Shown here: piece by piece, positions 49,900-61,112 of the stretch
Position numbering within the stretch: the stretch's first letter is position 1
How the letters are laid out: every line of letters starts with the position of its first letter
From: Molossus alvarezi
Taxonomy: Eukaryota; Chordata; Mammalia; Chiroptera; Molossidae
Length of the DNA: 64,000 bases
Reading direction: 5' to 3'
Assembly (NCBI GenBank): GCA_037176705.1
Contig: CM073886.1
Coordinates: 92,372,501 to 92,436,500 of the forward strand
The notes under the pieces: generated by a model
Told to the model about the DNA's origin: nothing
What the model saw: the letters and a program-made list of their open reading frames with translations, nothing else
Database searches by the model: none
Made by a program: the position numbers and the translations under genes

Positions 49900-50270
49900 G
49901 GATCTACAGCAAAGCCACTCCCTTTGACAAATGATACTTAGGTTTATGATCCTTCGCCTTGTACATGCTGCTTCCTCCACCGGGGAGGGTCTGTCAGCCC
50001 TGTGACACTCAGCTTCAGTCGTATTTCATCTCTTACAGGAAGCCTTCCTCATTTCACAGCCTAATTTCAGCACCCTTCCTCTGCTTGGCTATGACCACAA
50101 GCCGACCTCTATTGTGGCCTAGGCCGCACTGTAATCTAAGCTGTCTGTCCCCCCAAAAGGCAGAGAAGAAGAGTTGTACTTTGTTCATCATTATCTGGCA
50201 CCACACTCATGTCCCCACAGCAGGTTTCCAGCCTGAAGCAGGCAGAGCTGCAGTGAGAAAAAGATATAAC
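49900..50270 (+). repeat. L2-like 3' end fragment
   Basis: 'caggaagccttcctcatttcacagcctaatttc', then 'ctaagctgtctgtcccc', 'ggcagagaagaagagttgtactttg' is the order of the L2 3' region, much degraded. The 106-codon open frame across it is not a gene. Confidence 0.45.
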
Positions 50271-50930
50271 ACTGCATGAAGTTCAGAGCTTCCATCATCT
50301 CTTCGACTGGAAATTCTACTGGATTGAGACTAAGTCTGTGACTTAAGTGAGTGAGAGAATGTCTGTTACTTAAGAGTGAACAGAACCTCCACAGGACTTG
50401 ATGGGTTCTTACCCAGTGGCTGAGAAAGTTTAAAGAGCAGAGGGGACAAAAATATAATTTTGCATTTTTGTTACAGTAGACCTGTTCAACAAACCAGTCG
50501 CTTTGTATCCCTAGTGCCTAAAATACTAAAGAATTGAAGAAATGATTTTTCTTGTCCTAACTACAAAGATTTCTCATGTAATGTCCTAGAAATTCGGAAC
50601 ATTGCTCACCCCTCTAAATGAGCAAATTTTCCAGATGCCAGAGCCCTTATCTTTAGAGATCCAACAGGTGAGGTTTTAAAAGTGAATGAAATTATCTAGG
50701 AAGGGTATAGAGCAAATGAAAAGAAAATGGGCCCTTTTTTTCCTTATTTTCAATTTGTATTCAGGTTTTTTTTTATCCAAATGACCTTTTATTATTCTTC
50801 CAAATATAAATTCTGTCCTGGAAAATACATTTTTATTCTCTAAGATTACTTTTTATTCTTTATTTACATTTTGTTTTCATACTCCTCAGTGGGTTATTTC
50901 CTATATCAAATACTAGCTACACACATACAC

Positions 50931-51012
50931 AGTTTTAGTTATGGTTCTCCAGAAACACAGAACCAATGGGAGATTGGGAGATAGATGATAGAGAGATAGA
51001 TTGATAGACAGA

Positions 51013-51067
<55 letters not shown>

Positions 51068-51506
51068 TTATAGAAATTTGCTTATGGAGGGAAGCTGAGA
51101 ATCCCATGATCTACTGTCAGCAAGATGGAGACTCAGGAAAGTCGGTGGTGTAATTCAGATCAAGTCTGGAGGCCTAAGAATTGGGGAGCTGATAGTGTCA
51201 GTTCTGATCTGAGTCTGAAAGCCCAGTAACCAGGAGGACCCATGTCAGAGGGCAAGAGAAAACAGATGTCAGCTCAAGCAGAGAGAGTGAATCCACCCAC
51301 CCCCCTGTCTTTTTGTTTTACTCAGGCCCTTAAGTAATGGGGTGATACCTACCCATATTGGAGGGCAATCTTCTTTACTCAGTCTACTGATTCAAATTCC
51401 AGTCTCTACTGTGGATACATCAAAGACTCGCCCAGAAATAATGTGTTAGCAGCTATCTAGGCCAACCTAAGCCCAGTCAAGTTGACACATAAAATTAACC
51501 ATCACA
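50931..51506 (-). mobile_element. 3' LTR of a minus-strand endogenous retrovirus
   Basis: On the minus strand the LTR starts TGTGATGG (51506 down) and ends near 'ggttctgtgtttctggagaacc', an order I recognise for an old mammalian LTR. A GA microsatellite (about 51017-51065) has expanded inside it. Just upstream in the minus sense, at about 51507-51520, is a purine-rich tract (aaagggtgg), the expected polypurine tract before a 3' LTR. Confidence 0.7.
51017..51065. repeat. GA microsatellite
   Basis: About 24 uninterrupted GA units inside the LTR, preceded by GATA-type units (50980-51016). Probably length-variable. Confidence 0.95.
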
Positions 51507-53150
51507 AGGCCACCCTTTGTCAACTCGGCACCCACACTCATCTCCTTAAACCATACTTAATCTTCAGATAAAGACAACAACAAAGACATAATTCCACCTA
51601 ACATGACCCACAAGAGGAGATAAAGTCTTTGAGTGATGTTTACTCTATTCCTTATATCCCATAATTTAACTACTCTGATGTAAAATCAGCAATTCTTAAA
51701 TATTTACACTAAGTCAATACATCTTATTACATAATAAGGGAATAAGAGCAAAAAGAAAGCAAAGATGTTTATTTGATATATGTATACAGTCATACAAATT
51801 TATTCATAAAAATATGGAGGAAATACTCATGACAATTACAGTCTTCATTTCTGTAACTGGTCCTGTGGTTGTAGCTGATATTTATAACTACCTACTTTTC
51901 TCCATTACCCCCTCTCTATTCCCTTTACCTTAACCAAGCATTTCAGCTGGGCATGGTTATTTATTTGGCAGGGTGACCACAACCTTCATTCCTGAAGAGT
52001 CTGGGCCATTGGTAACACTGCCTGACTTATGCTGTACTTTTCCACTGACCTTATTCATAGGGCATGGTAATACCTCAGGGATCTTCCTTATCTCCATTAT
52101 GAAGCAGCAATACAATTTCCCTTTAATAATCAGGATCACTCACCCCAGCCAGCACAGTAACTCCCTTCTTTGCCCGAGGAACACAAAGTGGCCAGGAGTT
52201 AATTTCCAGTTCAATAGACTCATTGTTGTGTCCCTGGCAGAAGCATTCTTCCCTCTGGACCTGAGACCTTTAGGCCAGCAGAGCATAAAGACTCAGGATC
52301 AGGAAGCAAAATTTTTGCTAGTGGGTTACTGCAGGTAACAATGAGCGGTGCCCCTCCCATTTCCACCCCTTGATTCCTGCACCCCTGAATCCTGCCTGTG
52401 GGAGAAACAGCACCATATATTGTATGTTGATTCAGAGCTTATACAGCCTTCTGGAGAACTTTGCTCCATCCCTGTAAGGTACCGCCACCTAGCTGATGCT
52501 GTAACTTCCTCTCACAAGATCATTGCACTGCTCTTTCAAGCCAGCTACTACTTCAGGATGGGGAAGAACATGGTGAGAGCAAATGAATTCCATGAGCATG
52601 ACCCCACTGCCACATGTATCTTGCTGTGAGGTGAGTTCCTTAATCAGAAATGATGCTGTATGCAAATCTGTATGACAAACAAGTATCACCTCCAATGAGA
52701 ACAAAGCACCACTCCTTCCTGATCAAAGTGGTGCAACGTAATAAACCTATCAGGGAGCTGGCTGACAACCCCAAGAAGTAGTGCCATACTGAAGTTTCAG
52801 TGTTGGTCTCTTCTTCTGGCAGACCGGGCACTCAGCAGTGGCCATAGCCCAGATGGCGCTGGTGAGTGGAAGTCCATGCTGCTGAGGCAATGCATAACCT
52901 CCATCCTGCCACCATGGCCACTTTGTTCATGAGTCCACTGGGCAATGACAGGAGGTTTAGGGGAAAAGACTGACTTATAACCACAGGATGGATCATCCTA
53001 TCCACTTGATGATTAAAATTCTCCTCTGCTGAACTCCCCTTTGGTGAGCATTCACATGGAACTACACATACACAAAAACTTCTCTTAATTTTCGTCCTAA
53101 AGTACACATCAGATGTCTCCATGATATCTGGGCTATGCCCATTCTGAAAA
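51507..53150 (-). pseudogene. Decayed retroviral pol region (integrase part) of the same ERV
   Basis: This minus-strand sequence lies directly inside the 3' LTR, so it is the 3' end of an internal region. A frame from 53122 to 52640 is open apart from one stop at about 52832. It reads like the end of RNase H followed by the start of integrase. The piece at 52139-51957 (NGPDSSGMKV) fits the end of pol. Frameshifts separate the pieces and integrase residues are lost. No envelope-like frame lies between pol and the LTR, as in ERVL-type class III elements. The family is inferred by recognition. It is a non-functional fossil. Confidence 0.6.
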
Positions 53151-54119
53151 GGTGCCAGGCCTCACCTTCCAGGACTTTCATCTCATTAGCTCATGTCATC
53201 ATCATCAAACTGTACTTATTGAGCTTTAAATCACACACAGCATTTTTGTAAATCCACTTATAGTAGCCAGATCCCTTTTTGGCAAACTATCCTATAATTA
53301 GCTGCTGGAGTTTTCTTTGTCTTAGGCAGTGTTATTATCTCTGGCTATACTGATCCCCACTGGCTTAGTAAACATAATAGGAAATGAATAATTTATAATG
53401 GTCTTCATTAATAATTAATAAAGTTACAGGTGCAAACTGCTTCCAGGTTTCCCAACTCACATCAGTGAAACTAGTACACAATTGCAGAATCACTGCTGTA
53501 TGTATGTTTTTAATTCATTTGTGTGACCTTCTCATGCTGAAGCTGAAGAATAATGAGGTAAATTTTTAAGTAAGCAAATGTTATGATTTGCAAAACTTTT
53601 GTTCTTAGGATATTGAAATTGCATCAGACTCATTCCTTAGCTTCCTATAGACATCTAAATAAATAACTATTACTAAATTATTCTCAAGTTCCAGGACAGA
53701 AAATGAGCAGGAAGGGAATGTCCTTGCAGTCCTTTCAAGTTCAGTTTTTCTTTTGGTCACTTTGCCTATCACCTGCTCTGTCTCTACCTTGTCACCAACA
53801 CCCCCATCTTCCTGTCACCTTTTATGTAGACACTCTCCCTCTTCATTCAGCTAGTAACAACTAATAGTTAACAAGCATAGATTGTACTTTACAGAACAAT
53901 CAATAATAATAATAATAATAATAATTTTTATATTTATAAAGCTCCTTTAGAAACTTTTTAAGTGTTTTCAAAAATATTATTTTATTTTCATGGTCTATGC
54001 TAGTCTTGGTAGGGATTAAAAATGACTGAGATCCTGCATTCAGAGTACTAAAATCTAGTGGTAAAAATACAATATCTACACAAATGATCGATCTGTGAAT
54101 CAGAAAATAGGAAGCACAT
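53151..54119. other. Non-coding stretch with an AAT microsatellite
   Basis: The retroviral similarity fades beyond about 53150. An AAT run lies at about 53902-53926. No 5' LTR of the ERV was found before the next repeats. Confidence 0.45.
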
Positions 54120-54225
54120 GCTGTTCTCCACACAGAGCTCTTTGAGGGCAGGATCCTGCCTCCTCCCTCTTGATTCCCAGGATATAGCTCTGCAGTTGGC
54201 GCAGTGCTTGTAGACCAAAGAGCCT
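54120..54225 (+). repeat. L2-like 3' end fragment
   Basis: 'agagctctttgagggcaggatcctgcctcctccc' and 'cagttggcgcagtgcttgtag' match the characteristic L2 3' region. Confidence 0.55.
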
Positions 54226-54299
54226 AAGGAGAGTGCCATTCCTTTTACCCTTTGCATCACTAACTGTGTCGCTAGCCCAAGATAAAGGCAGTAAAACAG

Positions 54300-54640
54300 C
54301 AGAACAGATCCTTACCCTTGTGGTGTTGATATTCTAATGGGAGAAACAACCACTAATATGAAAGCAAACAAAAAATATATATAACAAATTTGATAAGTTC
54401 CATAACGGAAGTAACAGAGCAAAGGAACAGAGGGTGACGGAGGTGAGCAGAATAGAGAATGGCTTTAGACCAGGAGATCAGAAGACCCTCTGACCTGAGA
54501 AGGCAGTGAGAGGGAGCCAGCCATGGGAGGAAACAGGAAAGGAGAATCCAACCCAGGGTGAATAGTAACTGCAAATGCCCTAAAGCAGGAAAGCATGAGA
54601 AGGAACTATAGGAGGGAAAAAAGCAATGCAGAAAGACCAG
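54300..54640 (+). repeat. Ancient dispersed repeat, copy 2
   Basis: 'cagatccttacccttgtggtgttgatattctaatggg', 'acagagggtgacggagg' and 'aatgccctaaagcaggaaagcatgagaagg' follow the same order as the copies at 21779 and 59105. Family not assigned. Confidence 0.5.
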
Positions 54641-55500
54641 GTGGAATCCCAGTAAGAGAGAAAGTTCCTTTGGTCCAGGAAGGTGACAATGGAGATGGAA
54701 AGATACAGGTATATTTCAGATGGATCTTGAGACATGGTTTTCTCTCCTCTTGATTCTCTTGCAATATAATCTCAATTACTTTCTATCCTCTAGGAACTCT
54801 TCACATTTTCTTATTTTTCATTGCATTTATGCTTTTTTTTTTCAGTTTAGGGGGAACATGAATAATATCAAGTCTATTTCAAAGAATGTTGACCAGAAGG
54901 GAAAATAGGCTTTTACCCCATTCACACCCTAAGACTCGAACTTCTGGCACATTCTCACAGTGTCAGTTTCGATGGTCTTGTCCTCACTTTCTCTTACCCC
55001 TCCTCTCCTGTCACTGTAGCATCAGCAGAGGAAACTGGGACAGGAAGTGAGAGGCCTGAGCTGAAGTGCTGTCATGTTGCTTCTGTGTGAAGCTATAGTA
55101 AGATCTGGTCCCACAGCAGTGACTGGCATGAGATTAGTTGATGCCAAAATAATCTGATGTGGTATCTGAAAGGCACTTGACCTTTTCAATTTTCAAAATC
55201 CTCCCTGAAAATCATGAAATAATTAAAATCAGGATGAGATGGGCAACTAGAGATTATTCTTGTACACAGTGACAGTTTTAAAACATACCCTTCAACTCAT
55301 CTTTCTTGTCAGCATCCTATGCTACTCACCCATTCATGCATGTATGGGGGTGGGGTATGTTCAGGAGCAGGGGTGTGTACATACATTTTTTATAGTGGTT
55401 TCTTTCCATCTCCAAGATGCCCCTGGTGATTCCTGTGTGTGGAATACAGGGTAGAGAGCAATCACGCTCTCAAGTTTCAGAAGAGATGTCTTTTTGAGAA
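54641..55500. other. Non-coding stretch
   Basis: No gene or named repeat is visible. Open frames at 54720-54908 and 55260-55454 have no domain. Confidence 0.45.
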
Positions 55501-55504
55501 CAGT

Positions 55505-55570
55505 TTTTTAAAAGTTTTTTAATTATTTTTTAGAGAGAAAGAAAAGGAGGGAGAAACATCAATGTGAGAT
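55505..55570 (-). mobile_element. SINE 3' end fragment
   Basis: 'aattattttttagagagaaag' and 'gggagaaacatcaatgtgaga' are the tail part of a VES-related SINE in reverse orientation. The tRNA-like head is missing, so the copy is truncated. Confidence 0.6.
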
Positions 55571-57208
55571 ATTGTGGTTACCAACAATATCAATATATTA
55601 TACAATTTATTTATCCTAAAATACATACAAACTAGTTTTATAGTTACAAAATACCATGGCCAAGAACAAACTACTAAATACAGTTTAAGATTTCTTTAAA
55701 GTTCTTTTATCTTATATTATATCTCAGTAAACAAATATGTGTTTAAATACACTCTAATAAAATATCTTCTCTGTAGTTATATTTTCAACTTGTATACAGT
55801 TAGGAATATTTCTTTCTGTCTGTAAATAATTTTAAGGTTTTACTTGATTTCATTGATTTTCATTTGATTTTTGATTTTTTAACACATAAATTGTTAGTAC
55901 GGTTTAAAAGTCCAAGTATTTATTTATTTTTAATTGAAGATGAATTAAGCAATTACTTTATTTCTATGCTATCATATACAGATTGCCTTCATTCTTGTTA
56001 GATATAGACAGATTGACTTCTTCAGTTATACAACTTCTTTGCATGAACAGTTCCAGTTCTGCCCATACTTAATTGCATTAATTTTCTTTTCTTTCTTTCT
56101 TTTTTTTTTTTAATGTGCACTTCAAAGTCTCACTCACTTCTCTGGCCCTATTACTCCATTCCCACCTATTCCCAATAGTAAATCATTTTCATTACTTTTC
56201 CATGTATCCTTTGTGTGCTTTTTAATAAGGAAATACGTATACATTTTTGTATCTTCCCACAAGGAGAATACTTTATGACAAGGTTCTGTCTCCTGTCCCA
56301 ACCAGAGCCTCCAGGTTGTCATGAAGAAAGGAAGACAGATGAAAAGAACCTAGCACAGGTGTCAGAAGTCCTACACCTGCCCACGCCCCGGGGACTGGAA
56401 AAGAAGCAGCTTTTTGAGTTGAAGGGTTGAAGGATTAAATAGGAAAGGGAGAGAGGTACAAACTCTACCTATATGCCAGGAGCAGGGGTGGGAGGGTGAG
56501 GGGTTCACGAAGCATTAGGAGCCCAGAGGGCTTGGATAAACCCCCAGGCTCCTCAGTGACAGAGAAGCAGGAAAGCAGCCACACTTTGCGGGCCCTCAGA
56601 GAGCAAGGATCTAACCGTCTGTGCAAAAGGACGCAGCAGGGACCAGCAGCAGGAACTGTGCACCTGGAGCACGGTGGGGACCTGGCTGCTGGGAAAAGCA
56701 AGTGATGATGGAACCAACCCCCAGAAGCCCCAACACACCAGCTGCACATCTCAGGGACACCTGCTCAGCGCAGATCAAGGAAGGGCAGCAGAGCCCCAGA
56801 GTTTAGAATTGACCCCAGAAGGAGGAAGAAGAGAAGCAATCCCGTGATTTTATTGCTGTTATTTCAAACCCCAAGTGACAGAGATGTCACTGAAGGAATG
56901 GCTCATTGCCAGTTGCTGGACTAGGTTCCTGCTATCAGGCAGATTGCAGGCTTGAGATGGAGATTAAAGGCAGTTATAGGTAGACACGGAAAACTACATT
57001 TTTGTACACCTTTCAGTGGCCTTTAAGGACTCTGTGCCTATTGGGATTTTTCCAGGGAGGAAATTCATCATTTTAACCAGATTTCCAAAAGGCCCCTGGA
57101 CCAAAACAAGTTAAGAACCTCTATGTTTATTTAACAGAAACAATGAAAGGGCAAAACAGTACTAAAGTGAGGCGCTCGTGTCTCTGCCACACACATTTTA
57201 CGTTATTT
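55571..57208. other. Non-coding stretch
   Basis: AT-rich to about 56100, then moderately GC-rich. The segment at about 56130-56270 ('cactcacttctctggccctattactccattcccacc') looks like an old L1-type 3' region, but I cannot assign it. Open frames at 56465-56806 overlap on both strands and are not supported as genes. Confidence 0.4.
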
Positions 57209-57411
57209 TTGTTAGTTTGTTTGCTCAATATTTTTTTATAAGTATTTTAGAAAGAGAGGAAGGGAGAGATAGAAACATCAATCGGCTGCCTCCTGCACAC
57301 CCCCTACTGGGGATGGAGCCCACAACCTGACCATGTGCTCTGACCGGGAATCAAACCAGGACCTCTCAGTCCATGGGATGTTGTTCAATCCTCTGAGCCA
57401 CACCAGCCAAG
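57209..57411 (-). mobile_element. VES-related SINE, 'cagtagggggc' subtype
   Basis: In reverse orientation: 'tttagaaagagaggaagggagag', 'gaaacatcaatcggctgcctcctgcac', 'ccccctactggggatgg', 'gaccgggaatcaaaccaggacc' and 'ctgagccacaccagcc'. Ends are approximate. A degraded direct repeat of the type cattttacgttattt/cattttatattttat flanks it. Confidence 0.85.
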
Positions 57412-57830
57412 TGCATTTTATATTTTATGTGACCACTGGAGGCTTCAACTTTCCTCCACCCTACCTCCCTGGATGTTCTCATTGCCACTCACCAGAATCC
57501 CTCACTCTGCTGCAACTATCATGCACTTTTCTATTTTCCTTTTTCTGTTTCCATCTATGTTCCCCTGGTAGTCTTACTGTTTACAGTTATATGATAAATG
57601 GCATTTCTTCTATCCTAATAATTGTTAATTAACCATTAATTATTTTTTTATTCTAAGAATTATTTGTTATTCAACTAATGCTTATTGGGGTTAGCATGTT
57701 CCTTTTCAATTTGTAAATCTACATAGATCAGTTGAAGTTTGCTCTGTTTGCCTTATACATTTACATTTTCAAAAAAGCAAGCTCTGTATTAACATACAAA
57801 GTACATTTATGCCTATCTGAAAGAGTTTGA
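57412..57830. other. Non-coding stretch
   Basis: No gene is supported between the two SINEs. The open frame crossing 57333-57632 begins inside the SINE and is not a gene. Confidence 0.5.
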
Positions 57831-57844
57831 AGAGGGAAGCCGGG

Positions 57845-58105
57845 GCCCTGGCCGGTTTGGCTCAGCAGTTAGAGCGTCGGCCTGCGGTCCTGAGAGACCC
57901 GGGTTCGGTTCCCGCTAAGAGCACGTACCTCAGTTGCAGTTTGTCCCCGGCCCTGGTTGGTCGTGTGGGTGGCAGCCACTCGATGTGTCTCTTGCACGTA
58001 GATGTTTCTCTCTCTCTCTCTCTCTCTCTCTTCCTCTCTCTCCTTCCCACTCTATCTGAACAAAAAATAGAAAATATCCTCGGGTGAGGATAAAAAAAAA
58101 AAAAA
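57845..58105 (+). mobile_element. VES SINE, well preserved
   Basis: 'gccctggccggtttggctcag' starts the head. The A box region (tggctcagcag) and B box (GGTTCGGTTCC) are near consensus, and 'cctcgggtgagga' plus a pure A tail close the copy. The target duplication is agagggaagccggg (57831-57844) against agagggtagctggg (58106-58119), two mismatches. This is one of the best-preserved copies here. Confidence 0.93.
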
Positions 58106-58119
58106 AGAGGGTAGCTGGG

Positions 58120-59100
58120 TATCATGGAGAAGCAGGAGAAGCAGGAGACAAGGCAGCACTCGGTGATCTGTGTTCTAATTCTCACCCTGTCAGGAATTTA
58201 GCTGTGTGACCCTGCACAGCTCTGTCTGTGTGAAGTCGGTGTGTTAAATGACTGTGAGGCAGCCATGTGGGGGCCCTGGGCCAGATTGATGGGAGGACAA
58301 ATAGACATAGACACATCTTTGGATTTGTTTCTCTCCATGGTTCACCATCTTGCTTTTACACAGACTCTTCTAATATCTTTATATCAAATAATTTTGATGT
58401 CATCATGTGCTTAACAATGTGTTGAAAGTACACACATTTTGGAGAATGTGAACTAAGACCTGTTGCCACTATGCCCACTTACTTTTGCTTCTGGACCACA
58501 TAGCACTTAGGTCAAATTTCTAAGCAAAACATAAATAACACTTTTGTCCCCTTTCCCCACAAAGGATTTCAAATCACATGGAAAGTTAATAGAGAGTAAT
58601 ATACATAGGGATGAAGGAGAGGAAATTTTTAACAATTCATCAATAACTTTGATATTTCAACAACAATTCTTAAAATCTCTCAAATATGAAGCTCATTGAA
58701 TTTGGGGCTTTTGCACCTGACTCCCCACAACCCTTCCTCCACACTCTCCTTGTGGGATGGTGAAGAAACACTGATAATCACAATATTTTAGGCTGCATGA
58801 TCACATGTAAACTTTTTTTCTCTGCTATCCAAAATCAGTAGTTTAAAATTTGTTGTTTCCACAAACTTTTTTCCTAATGAATTATTACCTGAAACCCAAC
58901 ATAAAAGAAAGACAAAAGCTGAGGTGTCCTGTTTGAATAAGAAAGGGGTGGGCAATGGTTTTGTTTCCTTGCCCACTCTATCTCCTATGCCATAGTTACA
59001 GAGAGCTCCACAGTCCCTTTTTTGACACAAAACTGAGTGAAAATTAACAGTGTGGTCTTTTCAAAGATCTGGACCCATAGACATATAGCTACTACCAATT
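58120..59100. other. Non-coding stretch with a MIR trace
   Basis: 'gttctaattctcaccctgtcaggaatttagctgtgtgacc' at about 58165-58230 looks like MIR. No gene is supported in the rest. Confidence 0.45.
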
Positions 59101-59104
59101 AGTC

Positions 59105-59570
59105 TGCAATCCTTTATTCAACACATATTATTGAGCATCTACTGTGTGTCAGGCACTATTATAGATGCTGGAGAAACAGCAGTGAATAAAGCAAACTAAA
59201 ATCCTTACTAGCTTATAGCATACATTATAAGGTAGAGATATACCGTAAGTAAAAATAAATAATTATATATAGTATATAAAATAGTGATAGGTTCTAAAGG
59301 AAAAAGATAAAGGAGAGAAGCAGTTAAAAATGTGTACTTGGTCAGAATGGGACTGAAATTAGACTGGATAAAAAAGGAAGGTTTTCTAGAAGGTAATGTT
59401 TACATAAAATTTCTGAAGAAAGTGAAAATGGGTGTTCTTATCTGAAAGAGGACCAATCAAGGCTGAGAAAACAGAAAGTTCAAAGGTCCTGAGGCAAGAA
59501 CATTCTGTGTGAAGACAGGAGGTCAGTGTGGCTGAGTGAGGGGATAGTAAGAGATGAAATCAATATCTCA
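59105..59570 (+). repeat. Ancient dispersed repeat, copy 3
   Basis: 'tattcaacacatattattgagcatctactgtgtgtcaggc', 'gctggagaaacagcagtgaataaagc', 'aaaggtcctgaggcaagaac' and 'ggtcagtgtggctgagtgagggg' give the clearest of three copies of one old repeat. Family not assigned. Confidence 0.65.
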
Positions 59571-59638
59571 ATGGCTTGGGTTGACTCACATGAAATGGCC
59601 AATATTTGACAGCTTTTTATCTACCAAACAGCATTTTT

Positions 59639-59836
59639 TTAATGTTTTTACTGATTTTTTTAGAGAGAAAGGGAGAAAAAGATAGAAACATCAATGTGAG
59701 CAAGAAACATTGATCAGCTGTTTCTTGCATGCCCCCTACTGCAACTCGGGAATGTGCGCTGACCAGGAATCAAACCGAGGCCTCTCAGTATGTTCATGGG
59801 ACGACTCTCAATCCACTGAGCCACACCAGCCGGGTG
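59639..59836 (-). mobile_element. VES-related SINE, 'cagtagggggc' subtype
   Basis: In reverse orientation: 'ttttagagagaaagggag', 'gaaacatcaatgtgagc', 'catgccccctactgc', 'gaccaggaatcaaacc' and 'actgagccacaccagccggg'. The target duplication is ccaaacagcattttt (59624-59638) against ccaaatagcattttt (59837-59851), one mismatch. Confidence 0.92.
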
Positions 59837-59851
59837 CCAAATAGCATTTTT

Positions 59852-60844
59852 ATATGCCAAACCTAATATTTGCAAGCAAGTACTCACAACAATATAAATG
59901 GAGTATTCACAGTGTGTGAGGGCAGGGAGTAAGAATATTTAATAAGTGATTCCTTCCCAACAGCTAGTCTCATTTTAAAATCTTTAAAACAGAATCTCAA
60001 TCTACGGTCAATCAAAATATATGGTGTAGCCTCAATAATGAGGAGACAGAGCACTGGACTAAGCGTCCTTAGTTCTGTGCTGACACCATCCTACCACACC
60101 ACATAGACTCTGCGATACAGGTTATGTACATGTAAAGTGGAGAGGATCTGTGCCTTTCTTGTCACACCAAGTTTACAAACTCACTCAAGACAATGGGTTT
60201 ATTTAGTCACACTTGTAGAGACATTTGGTTAGAATTCTTCCACCTTAACCAGCCAACCTAATACCACTATAGGTTCACAAGCACAATATATGCAAAGAGA
60301 ATAGGGGAAGTAAAAGTTCATTTTTGTTGCTATGTAGATTTTCCTCAAGTCTTGTCAAAGATCCGCTAGTTCTGATGAATAGGACTGCATGATGTGGAGG
60401 CCAAGTGCCTCCTTTGGTGCCTCTGGCCCAAAGCCTACACTAAAATCAAGTCCAGCAGTCTTCTCTGCCCCTTTCTATAGCCCTCCCTCAGGAGGGTGTG
60501 CCATTCCAGCAGCATGAGAAGAGCAAACCAAGGAGGTTCATCCAAAGAAAGTCAATCCAAAAGGACATAACAAGAGCACACTAGCCAGTAAGGACTTTCA
60601 TCACAAGCATCAGAATATACTCTGACTGACTTAGCCACAATAGGAGGGGAATGAAGTGCTCCCAGTGTCCTTAGGAAAGACAAGGCTTAGAACAGCTCTG
60701 GAGGTCTGGGGAACAGCAATTCACAGCGGGTCATTTTAGGTCTCCAGTATTAACAATGACTCAAACCCAACAATATTTTACCCTGGAATGATTCTTTTCT
60801 GGATTATTTTATAAGTCCATTTAATAACATTTCCTAATGATAGG
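59852..60844. other. Non-coding stretch
   Basis: No gene, RNA or named repeat is supported here. Confidence 0.45.
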
Positions 60845-60852
60845 GTCCACAG

Positions 60853-61104
60853 CCCTGACTGGTTTGGCTCAGTCGGCCTGCGGACCAATGAGTCACGGGT
60901 TCAATTCCAGTCAAGGGCAAGTACTTCTGTGGCAGTTCATCCCAGGCCCTGGTCAGGGTCATGCAGGAGGCAGTCAGTCGATATGTCTCTCCTGTACCGA
61001 TGTTTCTCTCTTTCTCTCTCCCTCTTCCCCTCCCTCCCACTCTATCTGGAGATAAATAGAAAAATATCCTTGGGTGAGGAGTAAAAAAAAAAAAGAAAGA
61101 AAGA
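60853..61104 (+). mobile_element. VES SINE with a deletion in the tRNA-like head
   Basis: After 'ctgactggtttggctcag' the sequence jumps to 'tcggcctgcgg', so about a dozen bases usual between the A box and 'tcggcctg' are missing. The body, pyrimidine block and 'ccttgggtgagga' end are otherwise normal. An 8-bp target duplication (gtccacag) lies at 60845-60852 and 61105-61112. Confidence 0.88.
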
Positions 61105-61112
61105 GTCCACAG

